64,000 nucleotides of DNA from Tupaia tana (Eukaryota; Chordata; Mammalia; Scandentia; Tupaiidae). Positions 39,078 through 58,949 of the stretch are shown here, piece after piece. The notes beneath the pieces are model-generated. The model saw only the letters and a program-made list of their open reading frames with translations, searched no databases and was not told the DNA's origin. The stretch spans positions 94,723,501 through 94,787,500 of the forward strand of contig JAKSZU010000007.1 in the NCBI GenBank assembly GCA_026018925.1. The letters run 5' to 3'. Within the stretch, counting starts at the first letter, position 1. Every line of letters starts with the position of its first letter. The position numbers were made by a program, and so were the translations under genes.

Positions 39078-39145
39078 GGCAGCAGCTCCATGACGGCTGG
39101 CTCTGAAATCCCTGTGGAGCCAGCTCGATGCCCGCAGCTGCGCGG
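39078..39145 (+). promoter_or_regulatory. SELENON: SECIS element of SELENON
   Basis: Core ATGA at 39090-39093 faces CGAT at 39126-39129, giving the UGA/GA tandem of the SECIS quartet. Between them GCTGGCTC (39096-39103) is perfectly complementary to GAGCCAGC (39117-39124). The apical loop carries the unpaired AAA at 39106-39108. Flanking GCAGC/GCTGC can form the lower helix. SBP2 binding here delivers the Sec-specific elongation factor; it sits about 870 nt after the stop, within the usual range. Confidence 0.92.
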
Positions 39146-39464
39146 CTGGAAGCATGGTCCTCTCCCTTCTCCTCACCCAGCTTTTTAAAACCAGCCCTCA
39201 GAAGGCCGTCCGCCCTGCTCAGCCGCCGGGAGGCACCCTTGCGGGAGGCACCCTTGTGCTCTCTCTCACTCAGCCCCCATCCTCCCCCCTTTCCCCTCCC
39301 CCACTAGGGCTCACATTAAACCTGCAGCGGAAGAAGGAAGGGGGACACTCCCATCCGCTGAGCCTCTGCCCACCGTGGGGCCCCAGCCTCCTCAGCCAGT
39401 CTCACCTGTGTCCAGTGTGGCTAGGGCCCAGTATTGTCCCAGCCCTCACAGGGACTGGAGGTGC

Positions 39465-39560
39465 TCATTGTTCCCAGTTTGCACAGGAAGAAACTCGAGT
39501 CTCAGGGAAGCACAGTGACTTACCCAGGTCCCTCGGAGTGGCAGCCGAGAGACCCACTGC
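39465..39560 (-). repeat. MIR fragment in SELENON 3'UTR
   Basis: GCACAGGAAGAAACTCGAGTCTCAGGGAAG, GTGACTTACCCAGG on the plus strand. Confidence 0.6.
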
Positions 39561-40033
39561 GTCTGCATTTGGGGGCGTTGGCTGGACACTGCAGCCCTGC
39601 TGCTCCCCCTCCTGCTTTCTCTGGGTGGAAAGGAAGTCTCTGGAGCCACACCAACTCACCCCTCTGATCTCGGACCACATGGGGCGTGCACCCACGAACT
39701 TGGCCAGGGGGTTCTGTCCTGGGGGGCAGCGCTTCCATGCCCCTCACGGAGAGGGAGGCTGGAGCCAGCACCGTCTGGTCAGGCAGGGCGGGCAGCAGAG
39801 ATGAAGCCTCGCCCGCAGGCTCTGCCCCCGCCCCCACTGCAGGAGAGGTGGGGCTGGCTCCGCACTGAGCAGCCGCTGCCCTGTGAGATGCTGAGCGCTT
39901 GGGTTTTCTGCCTACATCGGGTGCCTTCGCCAGCCCCCCACCATTTCTTGGGGCCTGTGGTAAGGGGAGGGCCCACAGCCGCCCTCTTCTCACCCCTCTG
40001 CCTCCTCTCTCACCTGTCCCCAATATGTCCTAT

Positions 40034-40039
40034 AATAAA
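40034..40039 (+). terminator. SELENON: AATAAA polyadenylation signal of SELENON
   Basis: Canonical hexamer in TATAATAAAAGTGAAG, followed by a GT-rich stretch. First canonical signal after the SECIS element. Confidence 0.8.
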
Positions 40040-40264
40040 AGTGAAGAACTAGGGTTGCTCTAAGTGCTTTTCCTTTGGGATGTCGTTCAGTTTTGTCCTG
40101 CCCTGGTCTGGCTCCCTTTCCTGTCGAGATGGCTTGGCAGGTAGGCACAGGAGCCTGCCTAGGCCGATTCGAGTTGGAATGCCTTCAGGGACAACCCTAT
40201 CTGTCACCAGAGGTCTTGAGTAACTGCCTAAAACAAGCTTGTGATAGATCAAATGGTAGAACAT

Positions 40265-40425
40265 GGGGCTGGCAGGTGGCGTGGTGGTTAAGGGCGCTGG
40301 ACTCTCATATGGCTGACCACAGTTCAAGTCCCAGACTTGGTTGCTTTCTTCCTCTTTCCCTCTCTTGCTCAGTCCCTCTCTGGTCAAATTAAATAAAGTT
40401 AAATAAAATAATTCTCAAAAAAAAA
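40265..40425 (+). repeat. tRNA-derived SINE, short form
   Basis: GGGGCTGGCAGGTGGCGTGGTGG head, GTTCAAGTCCCAGAC, CTCTGGTCAAATTAAATAAAG tail. GGTAGAACAT flanks at 40255-40264 and 40426-40435. Confidence 0.95.
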
Positions 40426-40571
40426 GGTAGAACATAGTATTTTGAGAATAAGGTACTCTTTGTTGAGAAAGATCCTGAAAAATCTATTGTCTTAGAAGCA
40501 GAGCTTGAGATAGGCATTAGGTGTTTTTTTTTTTTTTTTTTTTGAGAATGCGCACTTCAAGAAAAACCTGT

Positions 40572-40795
40572 GGGGCTGAACATTGCTGCAGCAGTGAAAT
40601 GTGACATTCTGGAGGGCAGATGTACGTGGAAAGGTTCGGGTTTCACATCCAGTGGCCTTCCCGAACATGGTGGACACGCACGCATGTGCCCACTATCTGG
40701 GGCTAGGCTGAGAGCGGATTGTGGCATCAGGACCCTGAGTGCTGGCTTTCTCACTCATGAAAGAAAGAAGTACACTTGAGTACCTTAAGGAAAAC
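40572..40795 (+). repeat. Second tRNA-derived SINE type
   Basis: GGGGCTGAACATTGCTGCAGCAGTGAAATGTGAC, GTACGTGGAAAGGTTCGGG, CTATCTGGGGCTAGGCTGAG, ACTCATGAAAGAAAGAAG end. Confidence 0.75.
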
Positions 40796-40932
40796 CTAAA
40801 ACGAGGCCAGCAGATGGCATAGCAGTTACATTACTGGACTCACGCAGCTGATCACAGTTCAAGTACCAGACCCAGTGGCTTGAAACTCATGCTGGGCACA
40901 TGTGCGTGCATGCTCAAGATTTGGGGAGAGGG

Positions 40933-41118
40933 GGACCAGCAGTTAGCGTAATGGCTATGTCGCTGGACTCCCACGTAGTCGACTGCAGTTCGAGTCCTGG
41001 ACCCGGTGGCTTAAACTCATGTGGGGCGCATGTGCGTGCGTGCCCAAGATCCCAAGAGGAACATGGAGGAGAAGGGATTGCGGCGTGGCCATCCCCCCTG
41101 GGGGGTGATTTCTCGCTT

Positions 41119-41159
<41 letters not shown>

Positions 41160-41214
41160 GGCAAGCGCACGCGCCCTATAGCAAAAACCTCTCAAAAAAA
41201 AAAAACAAAAACAA
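40933..41214 (+). repeat. tRNA-derived SINE, young full-length form, nested
   Basis: GGACCAGCAGTTAGCGTAATGGC to CGCCCTATAGCAAAAACCTC plus A tail, within the older copy. Carries an expanded TC run at 41119-41155. Confidence 0.95.
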
Positions 41215-41269
41215 AAACAAAAAAGATTCAGGGAAGAGAATGGAGGAAAAGGGATTGCAGTGTGTTCAT

Positions 41270-41293
41270 CCCCCCCTCCCGGGGGGGGGGGGG
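41270..41293. repeat. C7-T-C3-G13 palindromic run
   Basis: The C/G palindrome of the SINE body has expanded here to uninterrupted C and G runs facing each other; it could form a hairpin of ten or more GC pairs. Confidence 0.9.
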
Positions 41294-41448
41294 TGATTTC
41301 TCACTTTCCCTCTCAGTGTCTGTCTCTCTCTCTCTCTCTGGCAAGGGCAAGCACACGTGTCCTAAGGCAAAAACCTCTCAAGAAGAAAATAAAAGCTTAT
41401 AAAAGAAGTGAAGCAGAGAAGGGAAAGGAAAAAATGTTGAGCAGGGGC

Positions 41449-41645
41449 AGTCTTTTTATTTTGGAGTGACTTTTGTTATAGGGTGTGTGTCTTGCTAGAA
41501 ATGGCCAGGCCACAATCCCTTCTCTATTCTCTCAGGATTTTGGGTACACACAGGCACCCGACATGAGTTGTAAACCACTGGATCCGGGACTTAAACTGTG
41601 GGCAACTATGTGGTAGTCCACTGATGTAACCATTACATCAGAGGC
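41449..41645 (-). repeat. tRNA-derived SINE, internally shortened
   Basis: TTTGTTATAGGGTGTGTGTC, GGATCCGGGACTTAAACTG, GTAGTCCACTGATGTAACCATTACATC on the plus strand. Confidence 0.85.
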
Positions 41646-41881
41646 AGAGTCTTAGCCAGCCGCGGCCTGAACCACTGGGGAAGGGCCCTGGGACATAAAT
41701 CACACTACAAAATCTAACACGCCTTTTGTACCCTGTGTACAGTCACTAGAGAGCTGGAGTAAATTCCCAGGTTAGGGCATCTGTCTTTTCCTTCAAGATC
41801 TGCGCTGAACACCAAAATAACATCTATACCTGGGAAAGACAGATTTGTATGACCTGTCATCACCCAGGGAGAGGAAGTAAT

Positions 41882-42041
41882 CACTTTTTTTTTTTTTTTG
41901 GAATTATTTATTTATTATTATTTCTTAATTTGACCAGAGAAAGAAAGGGAAATTGAGAGTGAAAGCCATCAGGTCTAGGACTCAAACCACAGCCATGCGG
42001 GAGTCCAGCACCCTAACCACCATGCCACCTGCCAGCCCCGG
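41882..42041 (-). repeat. tRNA-derived SINE, short form
   Basis: T run, TATTTATTATTATTTC, TTTGACCAGAGAAAG, GGACTCAAACCACAGCC, CCACCATGCCACCTGCC. AGGAAGTAAT flanks at 41872-41881 and 42042-42051. Confidence 0.93.
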
Positions 42042-42051
42042 AGGAAGTAAT

Positions 42052-42320
42052 TTTTTTTTTTTTTTGGAGAGGTTTTTTCCCTATAGGGCGCGTGCACTCG
42101 CCAGACAGACAGAGAGAGACATAGAGACAGAAAGCGAGAAATCACCCCCCAGGGGGGATGACCACGCTGCAATCCCTTCTCCTCCATTCTCCTCTCGGGA
42201 TCTTAGGCACGCACGCACACGCGCCCGGCGTGAGTCCCAAGCCACCGGGTCCGGGACACGAACCGCGGTCGCCTACGTGGGAGTCCAGCGACATAGCCAT
42301 TACGCTAACTGCTGGTTCCC
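42052..42320 (-). repeat. tRNA-derived SINE, young full-length form
   Basis: CCCTATAGGGCGCGTGCAC ... ATTACGCTAACTGCTGGTTCCC. AGGAAGTAATT recurs at 42321-42331, so the same target was used again beside the short copy. Confidence 0.97.
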
Positions 42321-42434
42321 AGGAAGTAATTATTTTAACAATTTGCCGCCTTGCAAAGAGGGCTGGACCTGGAAGTCAACCTTCATCACTCTTAATACAG
42401 GAGGATCAGGGGACATGGCCTCTGAGCTTTCTAG

Positions 42435-42600
42435 CCAGGACCAGCTACATCATTTGGGGCTCAGTGCAAAATTAAAATGTAGGGCCCCTTGTTTAAGGAG
42501 TGTAACTTCAAGATGGCATCAGAAGAACATTAATTAAGCCAAGTCCAGGGTTCTGAGCATGGGGCCCTGTGTCACCCTGACAGGGATTGCAGGATCTGGG
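42435..42600. repeat. Unnamed mammalian interspersed repeat remnant
   Basis: CATTTGGGGCTCAGTGCAAAATTAAAATG, GGGCCCCTTGTT and GCATGGGGCCCTGTG look like a common old DNA-transposon-like repeat that I cannot name with certainty. Confidence 0.35.
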
Positions 42601-43039
42601 ATCAAGGGACTGCAGCAGGGAGCCAGACCCCGGAGCTTGATGCCATGGAGACCAGGACAGTGAGAGCTTGCGCACAGGAGAGAGTGGGTTGGTGAGCCTG
42701 GAAAGAATGTGGGTCTCCGGGTGCCTGTGGAGTCTGGCCTGTCAATCAAGCCATCTAGCCACGGAATCGTGTGCACACGGTGCACGTGAGAGCGGGGAGA
42801 GGGGCTAAAACAGAAGAAAACCGCAAAGCGCTCGTCAGGAGTCGTAAGAGAAAGAGGCCCGTTCTGTCCACTCTTGCTGGACCAGAGATGAGGTGAAGGT
42901 AAGCGCTAGATCTGGGGACTTGAACTCCAGGTTGCGGATTCTGAAGTTTGCGGTGCAGGTGGGCACAGCAGACACCGTAAATGTGAAGAGTGGAGGGGCG
43001 ACACAGTCGGACTTTGGCTTCCAGAAACCCGATGACCCT

Positions 43040-43880
43040 AGAGTGGAAAGCAGCAGGGAAGCGGAGAACAGCGGGCGACGCCGTCCTCCGCGGGGGGCGT
43101 GTCCCCGGCCTCCCCGCCCACCCACGGCCGCGCTCGCCCCGCCCCCAGACGGGCTCCCTCCCGGAGCGCGACGGGGGCGCGGCTCGCTGCGCAGCTGCAG
43201 AGGATCGCTTCCGGGGGGCGGGTCAGCGGAAGTGAGGCGGTGGAGGCTGGGCGGCCCGCTGTGGTAGGAGGGGCCGTAGGTGAGTCCGGGAGCCCGGGTC
43301 TGAGGTGAGAAAGATGCGAGGGCCGCGCAGGAGACGGGAGCGCTGCCCTCGGTGCGGCGGCGCTGCGGCTCGGGGCCTGGCGCTGTGCGGGGCCGCGGCC
43401 TGGTTCCCGCGCGAGTTCTCGCGGGAGCTGCTCTCCCCGCCGTCTGGCACGGGGCAGACTTAGCTCCGAGGGGCGGCTGCTCGTCCGGGTCCCGTCGCGG
43501 GAGCCGAGTCGGACTAGAGACTCCTCGACTGGTCCGCGCTCCTCGGGCCGGGCCGCCCCCGCCGGGGCTCGGAGGCGCCCGCGCACTCGGTCCCGGGCCC
43601 GTGGGCCCAGCGGCGGCCGGGCAGCCTGCGGGAACTCGGCCGACCTTGGCCCGGGTCGGGTCGGCTGTCGGGGAGGGGAGGCGCGGCCTGGCACGTCCCC
43701 GCGGGCGGCGGTCAGCGCAGGGCAGACCGCGGGTGCGCCGAGCGCGGCGGCCTCCGGGGGCGCCCGGGACCCGGCCCTGCTCTGCGGGAGCGCTGGGCGC
43801 CCGGGCCGGCCGCTGTCCTCCGAAGTGACAGCGGCCTCGCGAGGCGCTGGGCGAGCGCAGAGGTTGCCAGCGCACTGGGC
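43040..43880 (+). promoter_or_regulatory. MTFR1L: CpG-island promoter of MTFR1L
   Basis: Dense CpG block with GC boxes (around 43113 and 43135-43147) and no TATA box. Two ETS-type sites, GCTTCCGG at 43208-43215 and CGGAAGTG at 43227-43234, lie just before a GTAG/gtgagt donor at 43279/43280. This is typical of a housekeeping promoter. The upstream edge also reads as CpG-rich on the other strand, so bidirectional start is possible but not shown. Confidence 0.75.
43215..43279 (+). other. MTFR1L: Probable non-coding first exon of MTFR1L
   Basis: The segment ends in a good donor (GTAG|gtgagt) inside the CpG island, downstream of the ETS sites, and contains no ATG in frame with the gene. The next splice acceptor that leads to MTFR1L coding sequence is at 49353. 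The 5' end is a guess. Confidence 0.55.
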
Positions 43881-43919
43881 AAGAGCGAGTGACACTTGGC
43901 GCCAGCGAGTTTCGAAGCG

Positions 43920-44000
43920 ACCTCGGTGTTCATTCATTTCTTGACTCAGTGAACGTGTCGGCGCTTACTACGTCCTGGGCATGCGCCGGCCCTGCGCTGG
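43920..44000. repeat. L2-like remnant at the edge of the MTFR1L CpG island
   Basis: TTCATTCATTTCTTGACTCAG and GCGCTTACTACGTCCTGGGCATGCGCCGG follow the L2 end motif but keep several CpG. Confidence 0.45.
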
Positions 44001-45035
44001 GACAGTCGCGGGTCTTTCCGACAGAGCGCTGATCGCCAGGACACCCAGGGGAGGACGGTGCTGTGGGAGAGCATGGCAGGGGCGACTCGCGAGCCGAGCT
44101 CTGAGGGATGATTAAGATGAGAATGGCGAAGGGAAGCCGAGTGTGGACTGGGGGTCAGAGTGGGTTCCTGAGGCGCTGAGGCAGCCAGCGTGGCCGGAGG
44201 ACAGAGGGCAAAAGACAGGGCCGGAGGTTGGCCGCGGGTTGTGCAAGCGTGGCACTGCCAGGCCTTGTGGCTGCAGAGTTTGGTCTGGAGACAGGAGGAC
44301 AGTGGGGTGGGCCTGGCAGAGGGCCCTGCAGGCCATGCTGAGGGGTCCGAGCCTGCAGGCTCCGGCTGGCTTTAAACACGAGCGGTATGTCAGTGCTGCG
44401 GCAGGCTCTCCTGGCGGTGAGCCGGACCAGCTGCTGCTACGGATCAGGCTGGAGAACCAGCTCTGCGATGAGTGAAGTGAGAACCAAGCAGTTGCTGGGA
44501 CTTGGGGCAGGCACTGACTTCAGCACAGCCTGGCACACAGAGGGACTTTGACAAAAGGTGTGAACTAAGGTGAAAAGATGGAGCCCGTGCCGGTGGCAGC
44601 AGGACCTGGACCAAACTAAAGTGCTTGCTCCTCACATGAGCACTCAGTGACCTGAGACAAGTCCCTTCCTCCAGTGTCCTTTCCCCATGTGTGCCTTAGA
44701 GTGAGTGACACCTCCTCCCCCAAGTGTGAGAGAGATCCTCCAAGAGAGGTTTCTAGAAAGAGTTGCCTTGTCAGTCCTGTCCTCTGTAGAGTCTGTCTGG
44801 GGCTCCCACTTGCTTGAGTGACTTCTCACCCAAGCGTTCAGCAGCCCCATATCTTGACCCCTGGTCTACTTCTGCAGCTCTGCGTGTCCTCCTTTCTATG
44901 TATCTCTCCTTTTCCTATGCTGGAGCTATGCTCCTATTGTCTTTTCTTCCCTCTGAACTCACTTTGGGCCTTGGGCCAGGGGGCTGAACTGTCCTGCCAC
45001 CTGTGCCTCTCTTAAGTACTGATATTCAGCCTCTG
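44001..45035. other. MTFR1L: MTFR1L intron 1, unique part
   Basis: No gene or confident repeat seen. Confidence 0.5.
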
Positions 45036-45039
45036 CTAG

Positions 45040-45195
45040 CTTATGTATTCAGACCTGTTTCTGCTGCACTGAGTTCCCGGAGAGCATCACTGTATCTTAC
45101 TCCTTCCATAGCTACTACAGTGTCTAGCACAGGGTTTTTGGCACAAGTTGCTGTTTCATGGACAAGGAAATGAATTAATTCACTGATTAATGCCC
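45040..45195 (+). repeat. L2 3' end
   Basis: CTACTACAGTGTCTAGCACAGGG, AAATGAATTAATTCACTG tail. Confidence 0.6.
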
Positions 45196-45254
45196 TCTGC
45201 AAAGGTAGCTGTGAAAAGTAGTGAGGAGTGACCCCCCCCCCCCAATCTGTGTCA

Positions 45255-45458
45255 TTTTTTTTTTAAGACAGACTTTTGCTATAGGGCACATGTGCTTGCC
45301 AGAGAGACAGCGAGAAATCATCATCATGGGGGGATGACCATGCTGCAATTCCTTCTTGAGAATTTGGGCACGCATGAAGCTACCAGGTCTGGGACTTGAA
45401 CCGTGGTCAACTATGTTGGAGTACAGGAACATAACCATTATGCCATCTGCTAGCTCCC
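45255..45458 (-). repeat. tRNA-derived SINE
   Basis: TTTGCTATAGGGCACATGTGC ... GGACTTGAACCGTGG ... AACATAACCATTATGCCATCTGC. ATCTGTGTCAT and ATCTATGTCAT flank it. Confidence 0.9.
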
Positions 45459-46052
45459 ATCTATGTCATGCTTTAATAGCTCCTTAAACACTTTAAAATC
45501 CCCCATTTCTCAGATGACATGATTGTTTACATAGAAGACCCAATAGTATCCACAAAAAAACTCTTCGAAGTAATAAATGCGTACAGTAAATTGGCAGGAT
45601 ACAAAAATAACTTACAAAAATCTGTAGCATTCCTATATACAAAAAATAAGCAGAGACAGAACTGAAGAAAGTAATCTCATTTACCATAGCCAGAAGAAGT
45701 ATAAGATACTTAGGAATAAAACTGACCAAGGAAGTCAAAGACCTCTATAAGGAAAACTATGAAAACCTTAAAAAGGAAATCAAAAAGGACACAAAAATGT
45801 GGAAGGACATCCATGTTCCTGGATTGGCAGAAATGGCAATCCTACCCAAATTAATCTACATATTTAATGCAATCCCTATAAAAATTACAAGAGACATTCT
45901 TCACAGATCTAGAAAAGGCAATTATAGAATTTGTCTGGAATCATAAAAGACCCTGTATTGCCAAAGCCATTCTGCACAAGAGTTGAGTAGGGGGCATCTC
46001 ACTTCCTGACCCCAAAATATATTACAAAGCAGTGATAATCAAAACAGCATGG

Positions 46053-46303
46053 GGAACCAGCAGTTAGCGTAATGGCTATGTCGCTGGACTCCCACGTAGT
46101 CGACCGCGGTTCGTGTCCCGGAACCGGTGGCTTAAAACTCACGCCGGGCGCATGTGCGTGTGTGTCCAAGATCCCGAGAGGAGATTGGAGGAGAAGGGAT
46201 TGCGGCGTGACCATCCCCTCTGGGGGGTGATTTCTCGCTTTCTGTCTCTCTGTCTCTCTCTGTCTGGCGAGCGCACGCGCCCTATAGCGAAAAAACCTCT
46301 CCC

Positions 46304-46331
<28 letters not shown>
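46053..46331 (+). repeat. tRNA-derived SINE, young full-length form, inside L1
   Basis: GGAACCAGCAGTTAGCGTAATGGC to CGCCCTATAGCGAAAAAACC plus A30. AAAACAGCATGG flanks at 46041-46052 and 46332-46343. Confidence 0.97.
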
Positions 46332-46336
<5 letters not shown>

Positions 46337-46738
46337 AGCATGGTATTGGCGCAAAAACAGGCATAAGGACCAATGGAACAGAGTAGAGACCCCAGAAATA
46401 AACCCCAAAACATACAGCCAAATCATCTTTGACAAAGGGTACCAGTCAATCTAGTGAGAAAAGGAAAATCTCTTAAGCAAATGGCACTGGCAAAACTGGG
46501 TATCCACCTGCACAAAGATGAATCTGAACCCCTATGTGTCACCATTAACAAAAATCAACTCAAAGTGGATCAAAGATCTAAACCTAAGACCGCAAACAAT
46601 ATAACTACTGGTGGAAAACACTGGGGAAACTCTGGGAGACACTGGGATAGGCCAAGATGTCTTAAGTAAGACCCCCAGAACACAGGCTATAATCCCCAAA
46701 ATAAACAAATGGGATTACATCAGATTAAGAAGTTTCTG

Positions 46739-46982
46739 TGGGACCAGCAGTTAGTGTAATGGCTATGTCACTGAACTCCCATGTAGCCGACTGCGGTTCG
46801 AGTCCCAGACTTGGTGGCTTAAACTCACACTGGGCGTGTGTGTGCGCGTGCCCAAGATCCTGAGAGGAGAATGGAAGAGAAGGGATTGTGGCGTGGCCAT
46901 CCCCCCGGGGGGTGATTTTCCGCTTTCTATCTCTCTTTCTGGTGAGCGCATACGCCCTATAGCAAAAACCTCTCCAAAAAAA
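46739..46982 (+). repeat. tRNA-derived SINE, young full-length form, inside L1
   Basis: GGGACCAGCAGTTAGTGTAATGGC to ACGCCCTATAGCAAAAACCTC. AAGTTTCTG flanks at 46730-46738 and 46983-46991. Confidence 0.97.
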
Positions 46983-48102
46983 AAGTTTCTGCACAGCAAA
47001 GGACACCATCACTAGTGTGAATCAACAACCCTCGGAATGAGAGAGAATTTTTGTTAACTGTACCTCAGATAAGGGACTGATAACCAGAATACACAGACAA
47101 CTCAAGCGGCTTACTCGGGGAAAAAAAAGATTAACCCAATTAAAAGATGGGAAAATGAGCTGAATAAATAACTCTCTTAGGAAGACATACGGACAACTAA
47201 AAAGCATATGAAGAAATGTTCAACATCCCTTATCATAAGGGAGATGCAGATCAAACCCACGATGAGATACCCACCTAACCCTGGTCAGAATGGTGAAGAA
47301 AAAAGAGAAAAAAGATAAGTGCTGGAGGGGATGTGGTGAAAGGGGAATGAACATTCCTACACTGTTGGTGGGATTGTAAATTGGTTCAGCCACCGTGGAG
47401 AACAATATAGAGGTTCCTCAAACACCTTCAAATAGAACTACCATATGATACAGCAATCCCACTTCTGGGTATATACTCAAAGGACACGAGAACACTCAAT
47501 AGGAAAAGCGCTTGCACCTGTATATTCGTTGCAACCTTATTCATGATTGCAAAGACATGGAACCAACCCAAATGTCCATAAATGGGTGAATGTATTGAAA
47601 AAGTGTGGCATACATACTCCATGGAATACTATTCAGCCACAAAAAAAAAAAGGCCCTGGAATTTGATAGAAAGTGGATGAATATGAAAGATCTGTTGCTG
47701 AGTGAAGCAAGTCAGGCTATGAAAGAGAGGCATTGTATGTCTCCCCTTAACATATACCGACTGTCGGCACTCTATGGCAGAGACTGAAAGACTGGAGGAC
47801 ATACAAGCATTAAAAATTGTTATGGACATGAGAGCCAAAGTGGAAAGAGTGGGGAAGGGGAGGAGCGTAGGAAAGGAAATCTGGGGCAAAAATTGGAGAG
47901 GTAAGGCATTTGTGGGATGTGGATATGGTTCATTATTGATGAGGATGTGCATATGTTCTCAACTGGGCTAGGCTGAGGTGTGTGTCATGCTGGGTAAAGT
48001 CTCTTTATAATCTAAATGATGTATAGCAATTAAATATATAAATAATAATTAAAATTCCTTTTTAAAATTATTTTTAAAATCCCCCATTTCATTCATAGAC
48101 CC

Positions 48103-48458
48103 TTACTACAGTTAGAATATGTCCCCTGAAAACTCACGTGTTGAACTATTGTACAGGGATTAAGGTGAAAACAATCTGATTATGGTGTCAAAAAGTAGGG
48201 CCTTTGAGAAGAGATGAGGATTAAGAATATTAGGGTAGAACCCCCATGGCAGTTCTACTGGGTATATAAGGAGAGAGAATGAGACAGACAGACGTGGGAC
48301 AGAGATTATGTTCTCCTGCCCTCCACCACGTTGGGAGACAGCCACCAAAGAGGGCTCCTGGATCTTGGACCTTCCAACTGTAAGCTGAATAAATTTTTTT
48401 ATAAATTACCCAGTTTCAGATGTCTGTTAGGAACATAACAGCAGACCAAGACAACCTG
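48103..48458 (+). mobile_element. ERVL-MaLR solo LTR fossil (MLT1/MST-like)
   Basis: Landmarks of a MaLR LTR in order: TTAGAATATGTCCCC, AAAACTCACGTGTTGAA, AGTAGGGCCTTTGAGAAG, TTCCAACTGTAAGCTGAATAAA, AATTACCCAGTTTCAG and CAGACCAAGACAA. No internal region is present. The divergence suggests an old eutherian copy. It lies immediately after the L1 target-site duplication. Confidence 0.8.
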
Positions 48459-48487
48459 TAAGATAACTTAACATGGCAGATTTTCCT

Positions 48488-48706
48488 GCCACCCTCCCCT
48501 TTTAATTTATATTCATGAAAGAGAGCATGTACACACGCAAGAGGGAAGGTGAGAGAAAGCACCCCTAATGGGGCCTGGTCACACTGTTATCTTCTTTCCT
48601 CCAGTTCTCCATCTGTCAGGTCCTGAGCACATGTGCATGAACCTGACATGAAGTTGACAGGCAAGATTCAAACCCGGATCAGCCATGGAAGACCTAGCTT
48701 CCTCCG
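48488..48706 (-). repeat. tRNA-derived SINE, old diverged copy
   Basis: TTTAATTTATATTCATGAAAGAGAGC, CTAATGGGGCCTGGTCAC, TTCAAACCCGGATCAGCC on the plus strand. Confidence 0.7.
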
Positions 48707-48724
48707 TATTGGCCTTTATGTCTC

Positions 48725-48830
48725 CTTTTTACAGGTGGAGAAACCCACACTCAAGTTGTGACTTGCCTGTGCTACAAAGCCAGCCAGTGGCTGAGCCAGG
48801 ATAAGAATGTTTGGCTCTTTTCCTTACTGA
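48725..48830 (-). repeat. MIR fragment
   Basis: TTTTTACAGGTGGAGAAACCC, TTGTGACTTGCC, GTGGCTGAGCCAGGA on the plus strand. Confidence 0.65.
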
Positions 48831-49365
48831 CCAGTAAACACAGCTGTTTTTCTGTCCACTCCTATATCTCCCGCTTGCAGAGGCCCAGCTGTGGAGGTCC
48901 CTGAGGCCTGATACCTGATGCGCTTTTACATCTCATCTTCAAGAAATGAATGCCAGGCTTGGATGGTACCTACATGTATCTCTCCCATGAGCTTTGTAGC
49001 CGCCAAAGAGTTCTGTGTACATCTTTAGAAGCTTTGTCTCAGGAATCTGGAGCCCCTGGGTTGGCCAAGCTCACAAAGCAAGTCTGGAACAGAACCTATA
49101 AGGGACTGAATTTGGAGAAGCTAGTGTTGGGTGAGGGTACCCTCTTGGGCTGTTTTTCTTCTCTCTGAAGTATCAGAGAAGCCCTGGTGTTAGGGCTTGG
49201 CTTTGTGGAGCTTGTGTTTGGCCACTGCATCCTCACTGTGGTAGCTATCTTACAGGACAGATGTCTACTGTTCTTCAAGATGACTTGATATGAAGGAGTC
49301 ACACATCCTACCTCCCCAAGCTGCCGTGTGGCTGTCTTGTCCTTCAAGTGCAGGAGCTGGGTGAA

Positions 49366-58949
<9,584 letters not shown>

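Larger units (their letters stand above)
38219..40055 (+). other. SELENON: SELENON 3'UTR
   Basis: Runs from the TAG at 38216-38218 to just past AATAAA at 40034-40039. It holds the SECIS near 39090 and an antisense MIR-like stretch at about 39465-39560. No coding potential is supported. Confidence 0.85.
40803..41400 (+). repeat. Older tRNA-derived SINE, split by a younger copy
   Basis: 5' part GAGGCCAGCAGATGGCATAGCAG to CATGCTCAAGATTTGGGGAGAGG (about 40932); 3' part from about 41215, AGATTCAGGGAAGAGAATGG, to CTAAGGCAAAAACCTC. Confidence 0.88.
45510..48072 (+). mobile_element. L1 (LINE-1), 5'-truncated, ORF2 3' part and 3'UTR
   Basis: Starts inside the ORF2 reverse transcriptase at [14 protein letters not shown] (the FADD catalytic motif read as FSDD), continues through WKDIHVPGLAEMAILPKLIYIFNAIPIK-like and C-terminal segments, then a 3'UTR ending in AAATATATAAATAATAATTAAAATTCC. 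A perfect 18-bp duplication, TTTAAAATCCCCCATTTC, flanks it at 45492-45509 and 48073-48090. Frame is lost early (stop after KQRQN) and two SINEs interrupt it, so it is inactive. The perfect duplication suggests a fairly recent insertion. Confidence 0.95.

Noticed and set aside
40914-41195. Recurring open frames reading ARALARQRE or [11 protein letters not shown]
   Set aside because: They are translations of the SINE body in either direction and recur wherever a young copy lies.
42835-43937. Long minus-strand open frames over the MTFR1L CpG island
   Set aside because: Pro/Arg/Ala-rich composition follows from CpG-island base content. No splice or similarity support.
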